Shown here one piece after another: positions 18,867 to 29,504 of a stretch of 64,000 nt of DNA. Every line of letters begins with the position of its first letter. Position 1 is the stretch's first letter. Made by a program: the position numbers and the translations under genes. Location: the NCBI GenBank assembly GCA_963725035.1, contig CAVRWX010000017.1, forward strand, positions 1 through 64,000, written 5' to 3'. This DNA comes from JALZKA01 sp963725035. GTDB taxonomy: Bacteria > Actinomycetota > Thermoleophilia > Solirubrobacterales > 70-9. The notes beneath the pieces were generated by a model. The model was not told the origin of the DNA and searched no databases. It saw only the letters and a list, made by a program, of their open reading frames with translations.

Positions 18867-20060
18867 ATGGATGCGATGGGCAGGGGCCGAACGCGTGCGG
18901 TGGCACTCGCCGTCTTGCTTGCCTGCGCAGGAGCAAGCGCACTTCCTGCGGTTGCCGCCCACGGTGAGACAGAACCCGATCTGATCACCACCATCGCCTC
19001 TCGCGGATCCAACGAGACGCGCGAGACGATCCCCATCACCCAGACCCGCGGCGCCCAGCCCTTCGTGGTCCTCTCCGAACGCGTGAATGCCGGCGGCGGT
19101 CTGCGACGCGGCGACATCCTGCGGGCTACCGCCGAGCTCCAGCTCTCGACCACGTGCGTCCTGCCTGAGCCGCGCTGCATCGGCAGCCGCTACAGCTACA
19201 GCCCCCGCATGGACGCGCAGGTCGTCCTGGCGTCGAGCCCCAACGCCACCGGCGGGTCAAGCGCCGATCCGATCTCGAAAGTAAAGACGAGGCGCTGCAA
19301 TCAGCAGCGGCCGAACCGCAATCATCACTGCGTCTTCGTCTTCGACGACGCAGTCCGGCGGGTGAAGAACGCCGGGAATCTCCCTTGCCCACCCGACGCC
19401 TGCTTCCTCAACGTCATCGCGTCGGCCGACCACCACAACGCCGGCGCCGGGGACGTCGTGATCGTCGGCGCCGACCGCCCCGACGGCTCGGTCGACGGCG
19501 ACAAGGCCCGCATCGACGGCCTGCTCGAGCGCGGAGACGTCCCCCCTCCCGACATCCGGGAGGGCGATCAGAAGATTCGCGACACGGTGCCGATCACACC
19601 AAGCGGGGACGGCCCCTCCGGGCAAAGGGTGGTCCGCTCACTCCGCCTCGACGGCCTCAGGAAAGGCGACGTGATCAGGATCAGCGCCGAGCAGCGGATC
19701 GGCATCTCGAGCGTCCCCTACAACGTGTTCATCGGGACCAGGATGATCCTGTCCACCTCGCCGACCGAGACCCGCACCAACGGCTTCGTGGCCAAGGTGA
19801 TCTCGAGCGGCGGCGAGATCACCGAGCAGAACGGCTTCAACTGCACTCAGGGAGGGAGCGCGCACCAGGATCCGTGCAACGCGCCGAAGGCGGCCACCGC
19901 CGTCGTCAAGCGCAGGATGCCGGAGCGCGGCGGCGAGCCCAAGCCGGTGTTCGTGAACATCGTCATGGCTGGGCTCCCGAAGCTCACGACCGGGCAGCCG
20001 AACGACAAGATGAGTGTCCTGGACGGCGGGATCCGGACCGAGCGCTACCGCTTGCCTTAA
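18867..20060 (+). CDS. Secreted protein with two tandem copies of an unrecognised domain
   Basis: About 397 residues. The ATG at 18867 gives a clean signal peptide (ALAVLLACAGASALPAVAAHG). Two halves align with each other: ETIPIT…LRRGDILRATAELQL…VVLASSPNAT…ISKVKTRRC in the first, and DTVPIT…LRKGDVIRISAEQRI…MILSTSPTET…VAKVISSGG in the second. Each half ends with a strand like CFLNVIASA or VFVNIVMAG. There are eight cysteines in paired spacing, suggesting disulfides outside the cell. ATGs at 18849 and 18876 are alternative starts. No known domain is recognised; a beta-rich cell-surface or secreted role is inferred. Confidence 0.72.
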   Translation: MDAMGRGRTRAVALAVLLACAGASALPAVAAHGETEPDLITTIASRGSNETRETIPITQTRGAQPFVVLSERVNAGGGLRRGDILRATAELQLSTTCVLPEPRCIGSRYSYSPRMDAQVVLASSPNATGGSSADPISKVKTRRCNQQRPNRNHHCVFVFDDAVRRVKNAGNLPCPPDACFLNVIASADHHNAGAGDVVIVGADRPDGSVDGDKARIDGLLERGDVPPPDIREGDQKIRDTVPITPSGDGPSGQRVVRSLRLDGLRKGDVIRISAEQRIGISSVPYNVFIGTRMILSTSPTETRTNGFVAKVISSGGEITEQNGFNCTQGGSAHQDPCNAPKAATAVVKRRMPERGGEPKPVFVNIVMAGLPKLTTGQPNDKMSVLDGGIRTERYRLP

Positions 20061-20140
20061 GCGACTAGCCGCCGCCCAACGCACCTGCCTTCGACGCCGT
20101 GAGCCTGCCAGGGGTTCGCCGAGGGTGATATACGCAATGG

Positions 20141-21681
20141 GTGGCCCCGCTCTCCTCCACCGTCGTTCTCTCCGGATCGGGCGTAGACGCAGACGAGGTG
20201 GCTTCCGTGGCCCGCGGGAACACCCGGGTTGAGGTGGGTGACCGCGCGCGCGAGGCGATGGCGGTCAGCGCAGGGATCGTCAAGCGCCACGCAGACTCCG
20301 ACGAACCGGTGTACGGCGTGTCGACCGGATTCGGTTCGCTCGCGACCGTGCCCATCCCGCGTGAGCGCAGGCTGGAACTGCAGCGCTCACTGATCGTCTC
20401 TCATGCCGCCGGCATGGGCCCGCCTGTGGAGCGCGAGGTCGTGCGGGCAATGATGCTGCTGCGCGCGAGGACGCTTGCGATGGGCCGCTCGGGAACGCGT
20501 CCCGAAGTCGCCGACGCAATCTGCGCGCTTCTCAACGCGGGCATTACGCCGGTAGTGCCCGAGCATGGTTCGCTCGGGGCGAGCGGAGACCTGGCGCCGC
20601 TTGCGCACTGCGCTCTTGCATTGATCGGAGAGGGCGAGGTTGATGGCCCGGCTGGGCGCTCGGCCGCGGCCGATGCGCTTGCCGGTGCGGGCATCAAGCC
20701 TCTGGTGCTCACCGAGAAGGAAGGCCTGGCGCTGATCAACGGCACCGACGGGATCCTCGGGATGCTCGTGCTCGCGATCGTCGACCTTGGCCTACTGCTC
20801 AGAACCGCGGACATCGCGGCTGCGATGTCGGTCGAGGCGCTCCTCGGCACCGATCGGGCCTTCGCCGAGGACCTCGTGGGTCTGCGGCCACAGCCCGGCC
20901 AGGCAGCGAGCGCCGCGAACCTCCGTCGCCTCCTCGCGGGATCTCCCGTCGTCGCGAGCCACCGCTACGGCGATCCCAGGGTTCAGGACGCCTATTCGCT
21001 GCGCTGCGCCCCTCAGGTCCTGGGGGCCGCGCGCGACGCCCTGGCGAACGCCGAGGCGACGGCGGCGGCGGAGCTCATGGCTGCGATCGACAACCCCATG
21101 GTGCTGCCAGACGGCCGGGTCGAGTCCTGTGGCAACTTCCACGGGGCTCCTCTTGGGCTGGCGTGCGACACCCTCGCCATCGCGATAGCGCAGGTGGGGG
21201 CAATCGCCGAGCGCCGCACCGACCGGCTCCTCGACGCAAAGCGCTCCCAGGGCCTACCGCCTTTCCTGGCAGCCAACCCAGGCGTCGACTCGGGGATGAT
21301 GATCGCGCACTACACCCAGGCAGCCATGGTCGCTGCCAACCGTCGTCTTGCCGTCCCTGCCAGCAGCGACTCCATCCCAACGTCCGCGATGCAGGAGGAC
21401 CACGTTTCCATGGCATGGGGCGCTGCCCGCAAGCTCCGTGAGGCGGTCGCGAACCTCCGGCGCATCATCGCCGTCGAGCTCGTTTGCGCAGCGCGGGGCC
21501 TCGAGCTCCGCTCGCCGCTCGAGCCCGCGGCGGGAACCGGTGCGGCGCTAGCGGCGATCCGCGAGGCCGACGCCGGGCCTGGCATCGATCGATACCTGGC
21601 GCCGGAGCTTGGGGCCGTCACTGCATTGATTTCATCCGCAGCCATCAGCGCGGCCGCGGAGGCAGCGGTTGGGGAACTCGC

Positions 21682-21685
<4 letters not shown>
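20141..21685 (+). CDS. hutH: Histidine ammonia-lyase
   Basis: Converts L-histidine to urocanate and ammonia, the first step of histidine degradation. The 514 residues match the family length. GASGDLAPL carries the Ala-Ser-Gly triad (about 147-149) that cyclises into the MIO cofactor. VYGVSTGFG (catalytic Tyr loop), INGTDG, NPxxLPDGR-like DNPMVLPDGR and QEDHVSM are present. GTG start at 20141; the nearby ATG at 20137 is out of frame. GAGGGT lies upstream as a possible ribosome site. First gene of a five-gene operon; its TGA overlaps the hutU GTG. Confidence 0.96.
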
Positions 21686-23342
<1,657 letters not shown>

Positions 23343-23346
<4 letters not shown>

Positions 23347-23918
23347 CCGTCCTCGCGATCCGGGAGATCGGGGATCCCGTCTTACGCGAACGATCGCACG
23401 AGGTCAGCGCCGAGGAGCTCGCGAGGCCCGAGACTCAGCGGCTGATCGACGACATGATCGAGACGATGCGCCTGGCAGGTGGCGCGGGGATCGCGGCCAA
23501 CCAGGTCGGCGAGGCAGTCCGAATCGCGGTTGCCGAAGTCAGCGGGAAGAACCCTCGGTACCCGTACAAGCCCGAAATCCCCCTCACGGTGTTCGTAAAT
23601 CCGGTGATCGAGCCGATCGGCGAGGTCTCCGGCCTCATCAACGAGGGCTGCCTCTCGGTTCCCGGCGTTCGTGCGGAGGTCCCGCGCCGGCTCGAGATAC
23701 GGGTGCGTTATGTCGATCGTGAAGGCGTCGAGCGCGTCGAAGAGAAGCGGGGGCTCACCGCGGGCACGTTCCAGCATGAGGTCGATCACCTCGACGGCCT
23801 CCTCATCGTCGACCGCGCCGACTCGAGATCGCTGTCGAGCTGGGAGAGCTACGAGCGGTTTCATCGTGACGACTTCGAGCGTCGCGCACTCGAGATCGTG
23901 GAGCGCTTCGGCCAGTGA
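23343..23918 (+). CDS. def: Peptide deformylase homologue inside the hut operon (candidate N-formylglutamate deformylase)
   Basis: A 191-residue metalloenzyme of the peptide deformylase family, which removes formyl groups from N-formylated amines. All three family motifs are present: GAGIAANQ (47-54), EGCLS (101-105, metal-binding Cys103) and HEVDH (145-149, metal-binding His pair and catalytic Glu). GTG start with a 4-bp overlap to hutU upstream and hutF downstream, so it is translated within the hut operon. HutF makes N-formyl-L-glutamate, and no hutG-type hydrolase is visible here. The established role of the family is deformylating nascent proteins; a role as the HutG step is inferred from context. 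Confidence 0.9.
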
Positions 23919-25249
23919 CCGCGTACTGGTGCGAGCTCGCATGGCTTGGGGGTGAGCGGGCTGAGGCCGGCGTGCTCGCCGAGACGGACGGAGCGCTCCT
24001 CGGCTCGGTCCACACCGGGGTCGCCAAGGCGCCTCAGGGCGCGACGGTCCTGCGCGGGCTGACGCTGCCGGGATTCTGCAACGCGCACTCCCACGCCTTC
24101 CACCGGGCGCTCCGGGGCAGGGTTCAGAGCGGGCGCGGGTCGTTCTGGACGTGGCGCGAGCAGATGTACGAGCTCGCCGATTCGCTCGATCCGGACAGCT
24201 ACCAAGCGCTGGCCCGAGCGGTCTTCGCTGAAATGGCGCTCGCCGGGATGACCGCCGTGGGCGAGTTCCACTACCTGCACCACGGGCCTGGCGGGAGGCC
24301 ATACGAAGATGCGAACGAGACCGGGCGGGCCCTGGTCCAGGCAGCCGCAGACGCCGGCATCCGGATAACCCTGATCGACACTTGCTACCTCGAAGGCGGC
24401 GAGGGCCGCGAGCCGGAGGGCGCCCAGCGGCGCTTCGCCGACCGTGATGCCGAGGCCTGGGCGGAGCGCGTGGACGCGCTCGGAGACCTGGGGCCTCACG
24501 CCCGCGCCGGAGCGGCGATCCACAGCGTGCGAGCCGTCGGACCCGCCGAGTGCGCCACCGTCGCCGCATGGGCCGCGCGCAGCTCCGCGCCGCTCCACGC
24601 TCACGTGTCCGAGCAACCCGCCGAGAATGAGGCGTGCGAGGCCGCGCATGGGCTTACGCCCACCGGCGTCCTCGCCGAGGCCGGCGCTCTGAACGAGCGA
24701 TTCACGGCGGTCCACTTCACCCACTCGTCCGAAGGCGACCGTGCCGATCTCGGTAGCGCCGGGGCGACCGCCTGCCTCTGCCCCACCACGGAGCGGGACC
24801 TGGGCGACGGAGTCGGGGCTGCCCGGGCGATCGCCGACGCCGGCGCCTCGCTCTCACTCGGCTCGGACTCCCACGCCGCAATCGACCACTTCGCCGAGAT
24901 GCGGGCCACGGAGCTCGACCAGCGGCTCGTGACGGGCGAGCGCGGACTGCATTCGAGCTCCGAGCTGCTTGGTGCCGCGACGCTGGACGGCCACCGTTCG
25001 ATCGGCTGGCCAGAGGCAGGCACGATCGCCCCCGGGTCGTTCTGCGACCTCGTCACGGTTTCGCTCGACGGGGTTCGCCTCGCCGGCGCCGGCGCCCACA
25101 ACGCCTTGGACGCCGCAATTTTCGCGGGCGCGGCCGACGATATCCGTAGCGTCGTCGCGGGCGGGCGCGAGGTCGTGCGCGACGGTGCGCACTTGACGAT
25201 CGACGTTGCGACTGAGCTGCGTGAGACGATCGCGGGCGTCTGGACATGA
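23915..25249 (+). CDS. hutF: Formimidoylglutamate deiminase
   Basis: Hydrolyses N-formimidoyl-L-glutamate to N-formyl-L-glutamate and ammonia, the branch that leaves a formyl group to be removed by a deformylase. The 444-residue amidohydrolase-fold protein shows NAHSHAFHRALRG (metal HxH, about residue 56), FHYLHHGP, HAHVSEQ (metal His and catalytic region), VHFTHSS and GSDSHAAID (late metal Asp). Length and motifs are typical of HutF rather than of guanine deaminase. GTG start overlaps the def stop by 4 bp; its TGA overlaps the hutI ATG. Confidence 0.93.
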   Translation: MTAYWCELAWLGGERAEAGVLAETDGALLGSVHTGVAKAPQGATVLRGLTLPGFCNAHSHAFHRALRGRVQSGRGSFWTWREQMYELADSLDPDSYQALARAVFAEMALAGMTAVGEFHYLHHGPGGRPYEDANETGRALVQAAADAGIRITLIDTCYLEGGEGREPEGAQRRFADRDAEAWAERVDALGDLGPHARAGAAIHSVRAVGPAECATVAAWAARSSAPLHAHVSEQPAENEACEAAHGLTPTGVLAEAGALNERFTAVHFTHSSEGDRADLGSAGATACLCPTTERDLGDGVGAARAIADAGASLSLGSDSHAAIDHFAEMRATELDQRLVTGERGLHSSSELLGAATLDGHRSIGWPEAGTIAPGSFCDLVTVSLDGVRLAGAGAHNALDAAIFAGAADDIRSVVAGGREVVRDGAHLTIDVATELRETIAGVWT

Positions 25250-26406
25250 GCGCGCTCGTCATCGACGACATCGGCCTTCTCGTCACCAACGATCCCGAGC
25301 TGGGCGACGGCCCGCTGGGCCTCGTGCGAGATGCGGCGCTTGTGTTCGAGGACGGCCGGGTGGCCGCAGTCGAGCGCGCGGGCGCGGCCGGCGACGAGCG
25401 CCTCGACGCGGCTGGCCGGTGCGTTGTCCCGGGATTCGTCGACTCACACACTCACCTCGTCTTTAAGGGTGACCGCTCGGAAGAGTTCGTGGCCCGGATG
25501 GCCGGGGCGCCGTACGAAGCGGGCGGCATCCGGGTGACGACAGAGGCAACCCGCGGCGCCAGCGCGGTTGAGCTGGAGCGCCTGGCCCGCGGCCGCCTCG
25601 AGGAGGCGCACCGCGCCGGGATCACGGAGATCGAGATCAAGTCGGGGTACGGCCTCGACGTTGAGCACGAGCGGCTCCTGTGCGAGGTCGCGGCACGCCT
25701 CGCCCAAGAGGTGACGTTCCTCGGCGCACACGCTGTGCCGATCGAGTTCGAGGGTCGCGCAGACGACTACGTGTCGCTCGTGTGCGGCGCGATGCTCGAG
25801 GCATGCGCCCCCTATTGCCGCTGGATCGACGTCTTCTGCGAGCGTGGCGCCTTCAACGCGGAGCAGTCGCGTGCTGTGCTCGAGGCGGGTCGTGACGCCG
25901 GGCTGGGCCTCCGAGTCCACGGCAACCAGCTAGGCGAAGGTCCTGGCGTTCAGCTCGCCGTCGAGACCGGCGCCGCCTCCGTGGACCATTGCACGTACCT
26001 CTCGGACCCCGATATCGAGGCGCTGGCGAGCTCGGATACCGTCGCGACGTTCCTGCCCGCGACCGACTTCTCCACTCGCCAGCCGTATCCGGACGCGCGG
26101 CGGGTCATCGACGCGGGCGCCAATGTCGCGATCGCGACCAACCTGAATCCCGGGTCGAGCTACACGAGCTCGATGTCGTTCTGCATCGCGCTTGCGGTCC
26201 GGGACCTCAAGATGACGGCTGACGAGGCGCTCCAGGCGGCCACGCTAGGCGGCGCCCGCGCGCTGCGGCGCGACGACATTGGCCGCCTGAGTCCGGGCCT
26301 CCGCGCTGACGCCGTGGTGCTTGACGCGCCCTCACACGCACACCTCGTCTACCGGCCCGGCGTGCCCCTCGTCGCGGCGACGTTCGTGGCTGGCGAACGC
26401 GTCTAA
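25246..26406 (+). CDS. hutI: Imidazolonepropionase
   Basis: Opens the ring of 4-imidazolone-5-propanoate to give N-formimidoyl-L-glutamate, the substrate of HutF. The 386 residues carry the amidohydrolase metal site: DSHTHLVF (about residue 67), the substrate-binding FVARMAGAPYEAGGI, KSGYGLD, HGNQLGEG, the metal His in VDHCTYL, and ATNLNPGSSYTSSM near 300. ATG start overlaps the hutF stop. Last gene of the operon; the convergent SDR gene ends 4 bp beyond its stop, and no terminator hairpin is visible in that gap. Confidence 0.96.
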   Translation: MSALVIDDIGLLVTNDPELGDGPLGLVRDAALVFEDGRVAAVERAGAAGDERLDAAGRCVVPGFVDSHTHLVFKGDRSEEFVARMAGAPYEAGGIRVTTEATRGASAVELERLARGRLEEAHRAGITEIEIKSGYGLDVEHERLLCEVAARLAQEVTFLGAHAVPIEFEGRADDYVSLVCGAMLEACAPYCRWIDVFCERGAFNAEQSRAVLEAGRDAGLGLRVHGNQLGEGPGVQLAVETGAASVDHCTYLSDPDIEALASSDTVATFLPATDFSTRQPYPDARRVIDAGANVAIATNLNPGSSYTSSMSFCIALAVRDLKMTADEALQAATLGGARALRRDDIGRLSPGLRADAVVLDAPSHAHLVYRPGVPLVAATFVAGERV

Positions 26407-26410
26407 CCCG

Positions 26411-27241
26411 TCAATCGGGCCAGCCGTCGACGAACAGGTCGAGCACGAGCTCCGCGTCAGGGGCCGAGTACTTCGAGAGGTCTGTGATCCCGTCCTCGGC
26501 CAGAACCTCGTCGTCGATGTATGCGTTGCCGGTGCACTCGCGCGGGTCGCGCTTGACGATCGCGTAGGCCGCGTCGGCGTAGATCTCGGGGGTGCGCGAG
26601 CGCGCCATCGCCTCATCGCCGCCCAGGAGGTTCTGGACCGCAGCCGTCGCGATGATCGTGCGGGGCCAGAGGCAGTTGGCGGCGACGCCGTTCTCCGCCT
26701 CGTCCTGGGCGAGGCCGAGGGTGAGCATCGTCATCCCCATCTTCGAAAGCGTGTAGGCCGAGTTGCTCTTGAGCCACTTGGGGTCGGCCGAGAGCGGCGG
26801 CGAGAGCGTGAGGACGTGCGCGTGATCGGACTCGCGCAGGTGCGGAAGCGCCGCCTTGGTCAGGACGAAGGTGCCGCGGGAGTTGATCGACTGCATGAGG
26901 TCGTAGCGCTTCACCTCCAGGTTGGCCATCGGCGCGAGGTTGATCGCGGACGCGTTGTTGACGACGATGTCCACCCCGCCGAACTTCTCCGCCGTCTGGG
27001 CCACCGCGTCGGCGACCTGCGCCTCGTCCCGCACGTCGCCGACGATCGGCAGCGCCTGGCCGCCCGCTTCCTCGATCTCCTCGGCGGCGGTGAATACCGT
27101 CCCCGGCAGCTTCGGATGAGGCTCCGCGGTCTTCGCGATCAAGGCGACGTTCGCCCCGTCCTGAGCGATCCGCTTCGCGATCGCGAGGCCGATCCCGCGG
27201 CTCCCGCCCGACATGACAACAGTGCGGCCCTGAAGTGACAT
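26411..27241 (-). CDS. SDR-family oxidoreductase (HSDL2-like)
   Basis: A 276-residue short-chain dehydrogenase. TVVMSGGSRGIGLAIA is the nucleotide loop, NNASAIN the structural NNAG motif, and SAYTLSKMGMT holds the catalytic Tyr and Lys. DPRECTG…DDEVL near the C-terminus resembles the hydroxysteroid-dehydrogenase-like 2 group, which suggests a bulky lipid or steroid-like substrate. ATG at 27241 is supported by TAGGCT placed 7 nt upstream (leaderless layout). It diverges from the P450 gene across 112 bp. Confidence 0.88.
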   Translation of the reverse strand: MSLQGRTVVMSGGSRGIGLAIAKRIAQDGANVALIAKTAEPHPKLPGTVFTAAEEIEEAGGQALPIVGDVRDEAQVADAVAQTAEKFGGVDIVVNNASAINLAPMANLEVKRYDLMQSINSRGTFVLTKAALPHLRESDHAHVLTLSPPLSADPKWLKSNSAYTLSKMGMTMLTLGLAQDEAENGVAANCLWPRTIIATAAVQNLLGGDEAMARSRTPEIYADAAYAIVKRDPRECTGNAYIDDEVLAEDGITDLSKYSAPDAELVLDLFVDGWPD

Positions 27242-27248
27242 GGCCGGC

Positions 27249-27254
27249 AGCCTA
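27249..27254 (-). promoter_or_regulatory. -10 hexamer TAGGCT for leaderless SDR mRNA
   Basis: TAGGCT on the minus strand lies 7 nt before the SDR ATG at 27241. Confidence 0.45.
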
Positions 27255-27341
27255 TTCAGCCCGGCTCCAGGGGTCGTGGCGGATCTCGGGTCCTCTGTCG
27301 CCGTCTCCGAAAGACTGGCCAGTCGAGGCGGGTCTCGCACT

Positions 27342-27347
27342 TAGAAT
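27342..27347 (+). promoter_or_regulatory. -10 hexamer TAGAAT for leaderless P450 mRNA
   Basis: TAGAATGG followed by the ATG, with exactly 6 nt between hexamer and start. The same TAGAATGG sequence precedes the protease gene at 59322. Confidence 0.55.
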
Positions 27348-27353
27348 GGTGCG

Positions 27354-28703
27354 ATGGCGCTGCCCCCTGGCCCCCGTGTCCCCGCCACCGTCGCCACGGC
27401 CCAATTCACTCGCCGTCCGCTCGACACCCTGCTTCGCTGGCACGGGAGGTACGGAGACGCCTTCACCGTGCGGTTCCTGGTCTTCGGCACCGGCGTCTAC
27501 GTGGCCGACCCCGCGGAGATCCGCAAGATGTTCACCGGCGACCAGTCGGATCTTCTGGCGGGTGAGGCCAACTCGCCCTTGAGCCCGATCCTTGGAGAGT
27601 CGTCGGTCCTGGTCCTCGACGGCCCCGAGCACATGCGACAGCGAAAGCTCCTCTTGCCACCGTTCCAGGGGTCGGCCGTCCACTCGTTTCGCGAGGTCAT
27701 CCGCGACGTCGCGGACGCCGAGATCTCGGGTTGGCGCGAGGGGGACGAGTTCCCGTTGCGCGAGCGGATGCGAGCGCTCACGTTCGACGTCATTTGCCAG
27801 GCGGTGTTCGGCGTGACCGAGCGCGCGAGAATCGAGCGCCTTCGGGCCGCGCTCCTGGCGGTCATCGACATGGGCACGATCTTCATGCTCCCCGCGCTCA
27901 TGCGCACGGACCTCGGCCGGTTCAGCCCCGGGGGCTCGTTCTCGAGAAAGCTGGCTGCCGCGGATGCGATCCTCTTCGACGAGATCGCCCGCCGGCGCGA
28001 GGTGCCGGACCTCGACGAGCGCACCGACGTTCTCTCGCTTCTGCTTCGCGCACGCGACGAGGAAGGCCGCGCGATGACGGACCGCGAGTTGCGCGATGAG
28101 CTGTTCACGATGCTCGGGGCGGGCCACGAGACGACGGCAACCGGCTTGGCCTTCGCCTTCGACCTGCTCACCCGCCACCCCGCCGTGATGGCACGCCTAC
28201 GCGACGAGATCGAGTCTGGGAGCGACGATTATCTCGAGGCCGTCGTGACCGAGAGCCTGCGTCTCCGGCCGGTGATCGACGCCGTCGAGCGCACGCTCGC
28301 GCAGCCACGGACCGTCTGCGGCTGGGACCTACCGGCGGGAATTCGCGTTTACCCGGCGATCGCGCTCGTGCATCGCCGAGAGGACATCTACCCGCAGGCC
28401 CACGAATTCCGGCCCGAGCGGTTCCTCGACGCGGACACCCCCTCGTACGCGTGGCTGCCGTTCGGAGGCGGCATCCGGCGCTGCATCGGCGCCGCGCTGG
28501 CGCAGGCCGAGATGGCCGAGGTAATCAGGGCGGTCGTCCAGAACGTCGAGCTCGAGGCGACGAGATCCGAACCCGACCCCGTCGTCCTGAAGGGGATCAC
28601 GCTCGCGCCGAAGTACGGAACGCCCGTCCGGGTGCGAGCCCGTACCCGAGCCCGCTCAGCCCGCGCCGAGGGCCGGCTCGAGCTTCCGGTGCCGCTGAGT
28701 TGA
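27354..28703 (+). CDS. Cytochrome P450
   Basis: A 449-residue haem monooxygenase. GAGHETTATG is the oxygen-binding I-helix, ESLRLRP the K-helix ExxR, FRPERF the meander, and FGGGIRRCIGAALAQAEM the haem-cysteine loop. The proline-rich start (LPPGPRVP) and sequence style resemble the bacterial CYP135/CYP138-like groups. The C-terminal extension is Arg-rich. It overlaps the next gene by 4 bp (TTGA) and heads a rightward series with a flavin monooxygenase and an SDR, suggesting joint oxidation of a hydrophobic substrate. Redox partners are not in the window. Confidence 0.92.
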   Translation: MALPPGPRVPATVATAQFTRRPLDTLLRWHGRYGDAFTVRFLVFGTGVYVADPAEIRKMFTGDQSDLLAGEANSPLSPILGESSVLVLDGPEHMRQRKLLLPPFQGSAVHSFREVIRDVADAEISGWREGDEFPLRERMRALTFDVICQAVFGVTERARIERLRAALLAVIDMGTIFMLPALMRTDLGRFSPGGSFSRKLAAADAILFDEIARRREVPDLDERTDVLSLLLRARDEEGRAMTDRELRDELFTMLGAGHETTATGLAFAFDLLTRHPAVMARLRDEIESGSDDYLEAVVTESLRLRPVIDAVERTLAQPRTVCGWDLPAGIRVYPAIALVHRREDIYPQAHEFRPERFLDADTPSYAWLPFGGGIRRCIGAALAQAEMAEVIRAVVQNVELEATRSEPDPVVLKGITLAPKYGTPVRVRARTRARSARAEGRLELPVPLS

Positions 28704-29440
28704 CCGCAAAGACCGAGAAGTCGCTCGACGACATCTACGGCGCTCCCTCCGCGAACTTCATCGAGGGGCGCGACGCGCTCGTGAAAAAGCTCAAGGAAGA
28801 GGGCTTAGAAAAGGAAGCCGAGCGGGTCAAGGCGCTTCGAAAGCCCTCTAAAGCCGCGGCGCTCGTGAACGCGCTCGCGCTCGAGGACCCAAAGCAGGTC
28901 AAGCGCTATCTCGGGCTCGCCGAGAAGCTCCGCAAGGCGACGTCGGGGAAGGTGGATGCGAAGCGGATGCGCGAGCTCGCCCGGGAGGAGGGCGAGTTGC
29001 TCGAAGAGCTCGTCGCGAGGGCTGGCCAGCTTGGGGACGGCGCCTCGGCATCGACGCTTGACCGCGTGCGCGAGACGCTTCAGGCAGCGCAGGTGGACGC
29101 AGACGTGGCGGAGAAGCTTCTTTCCGGCCGGGTCGAGCGCGAGGAACGCGCCGCCTCGGTGGGGCTCGACAACCTGGCCGCACCCCCCAAGGCGGGTCGA
29201 AAGCGATCCTCGAAGCCGAAGAGCAGCGGAAAGCCCGACTCCGGCGCCAAGGAGAAGGAGGCGAAGCGCAAGCGAATCGCCGAGGCGAAGGAAGCGCTCT
29301 CAGGCGCAAAAGCCGAAGCGCGAGCAGCCGCGCGGGAGGTTGCTCGTGCCGAGGGCGAACTGGCGAAGGCCGAACGCGCCCGCGACGCGGCTGATGGAAG
29401 GGTCGAGCGCGCCGAGGCGAAGCTCGAAAAGCTTCGCTAG
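28700..29440 (+). CDS. Coiled-coil Lys/Ala/Glu-rich protein, function unknown
   Basis: A 246-residue charged protein. TTG start overlaps the P450 stop. The first part (SLDDIYGAPSANFIEGRDAL…KALRKPSKAAALVNALAL) is a conserved-looking helical module that recurs in actinobacterial hypothetical proteins. A basic linker (KAGRKRSSKPKSSGKP, about residues 160-180) follows, then about 60 residues of continuous heptad-like helix ending EAKLEKLR. There is no signal peptide or TM. The basic linker and coiled coil suggest nucleic-acid or protein scaffolding, but no function can be assigned. Confidence 0.72.
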   Translation: MTAKTEKSLDDIYGAPSANFIEGRDALVKKLKEEGLEKEAERVKALRKPSKAAALVNALALEDPKQVKRYLGLAEKLRKATSGKVDAKRMRELAREEGELLEELVARAGQLGDGASASTLDRVRETLQAAQVDADVAEKLLSGRVEREERAASVGLDNLAAPPKAGRKRSSKPKSSGKPDSGAKEKEAKRKRIAEAKEALSGAKAEARAAAREVARAEGELAKAERARDAADGRVERAEAKLEKLR

Positions 29441-29504
29441 CCGGCGCTCATGATCGCGCGGATGTGGTCGAGGCCTGAGGCCACCGGCGGTAGCCTCCCG
29501 CGGG

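Noticed and set aside
23382..24569. Long antisense open frame (about 395 codons) across def and hutF
   Set aside because: High GC leaves long stop-free frames opposite real genes; its product is Arg/Pro-rich with no domain and the sense strand encodes two clear enzymes.
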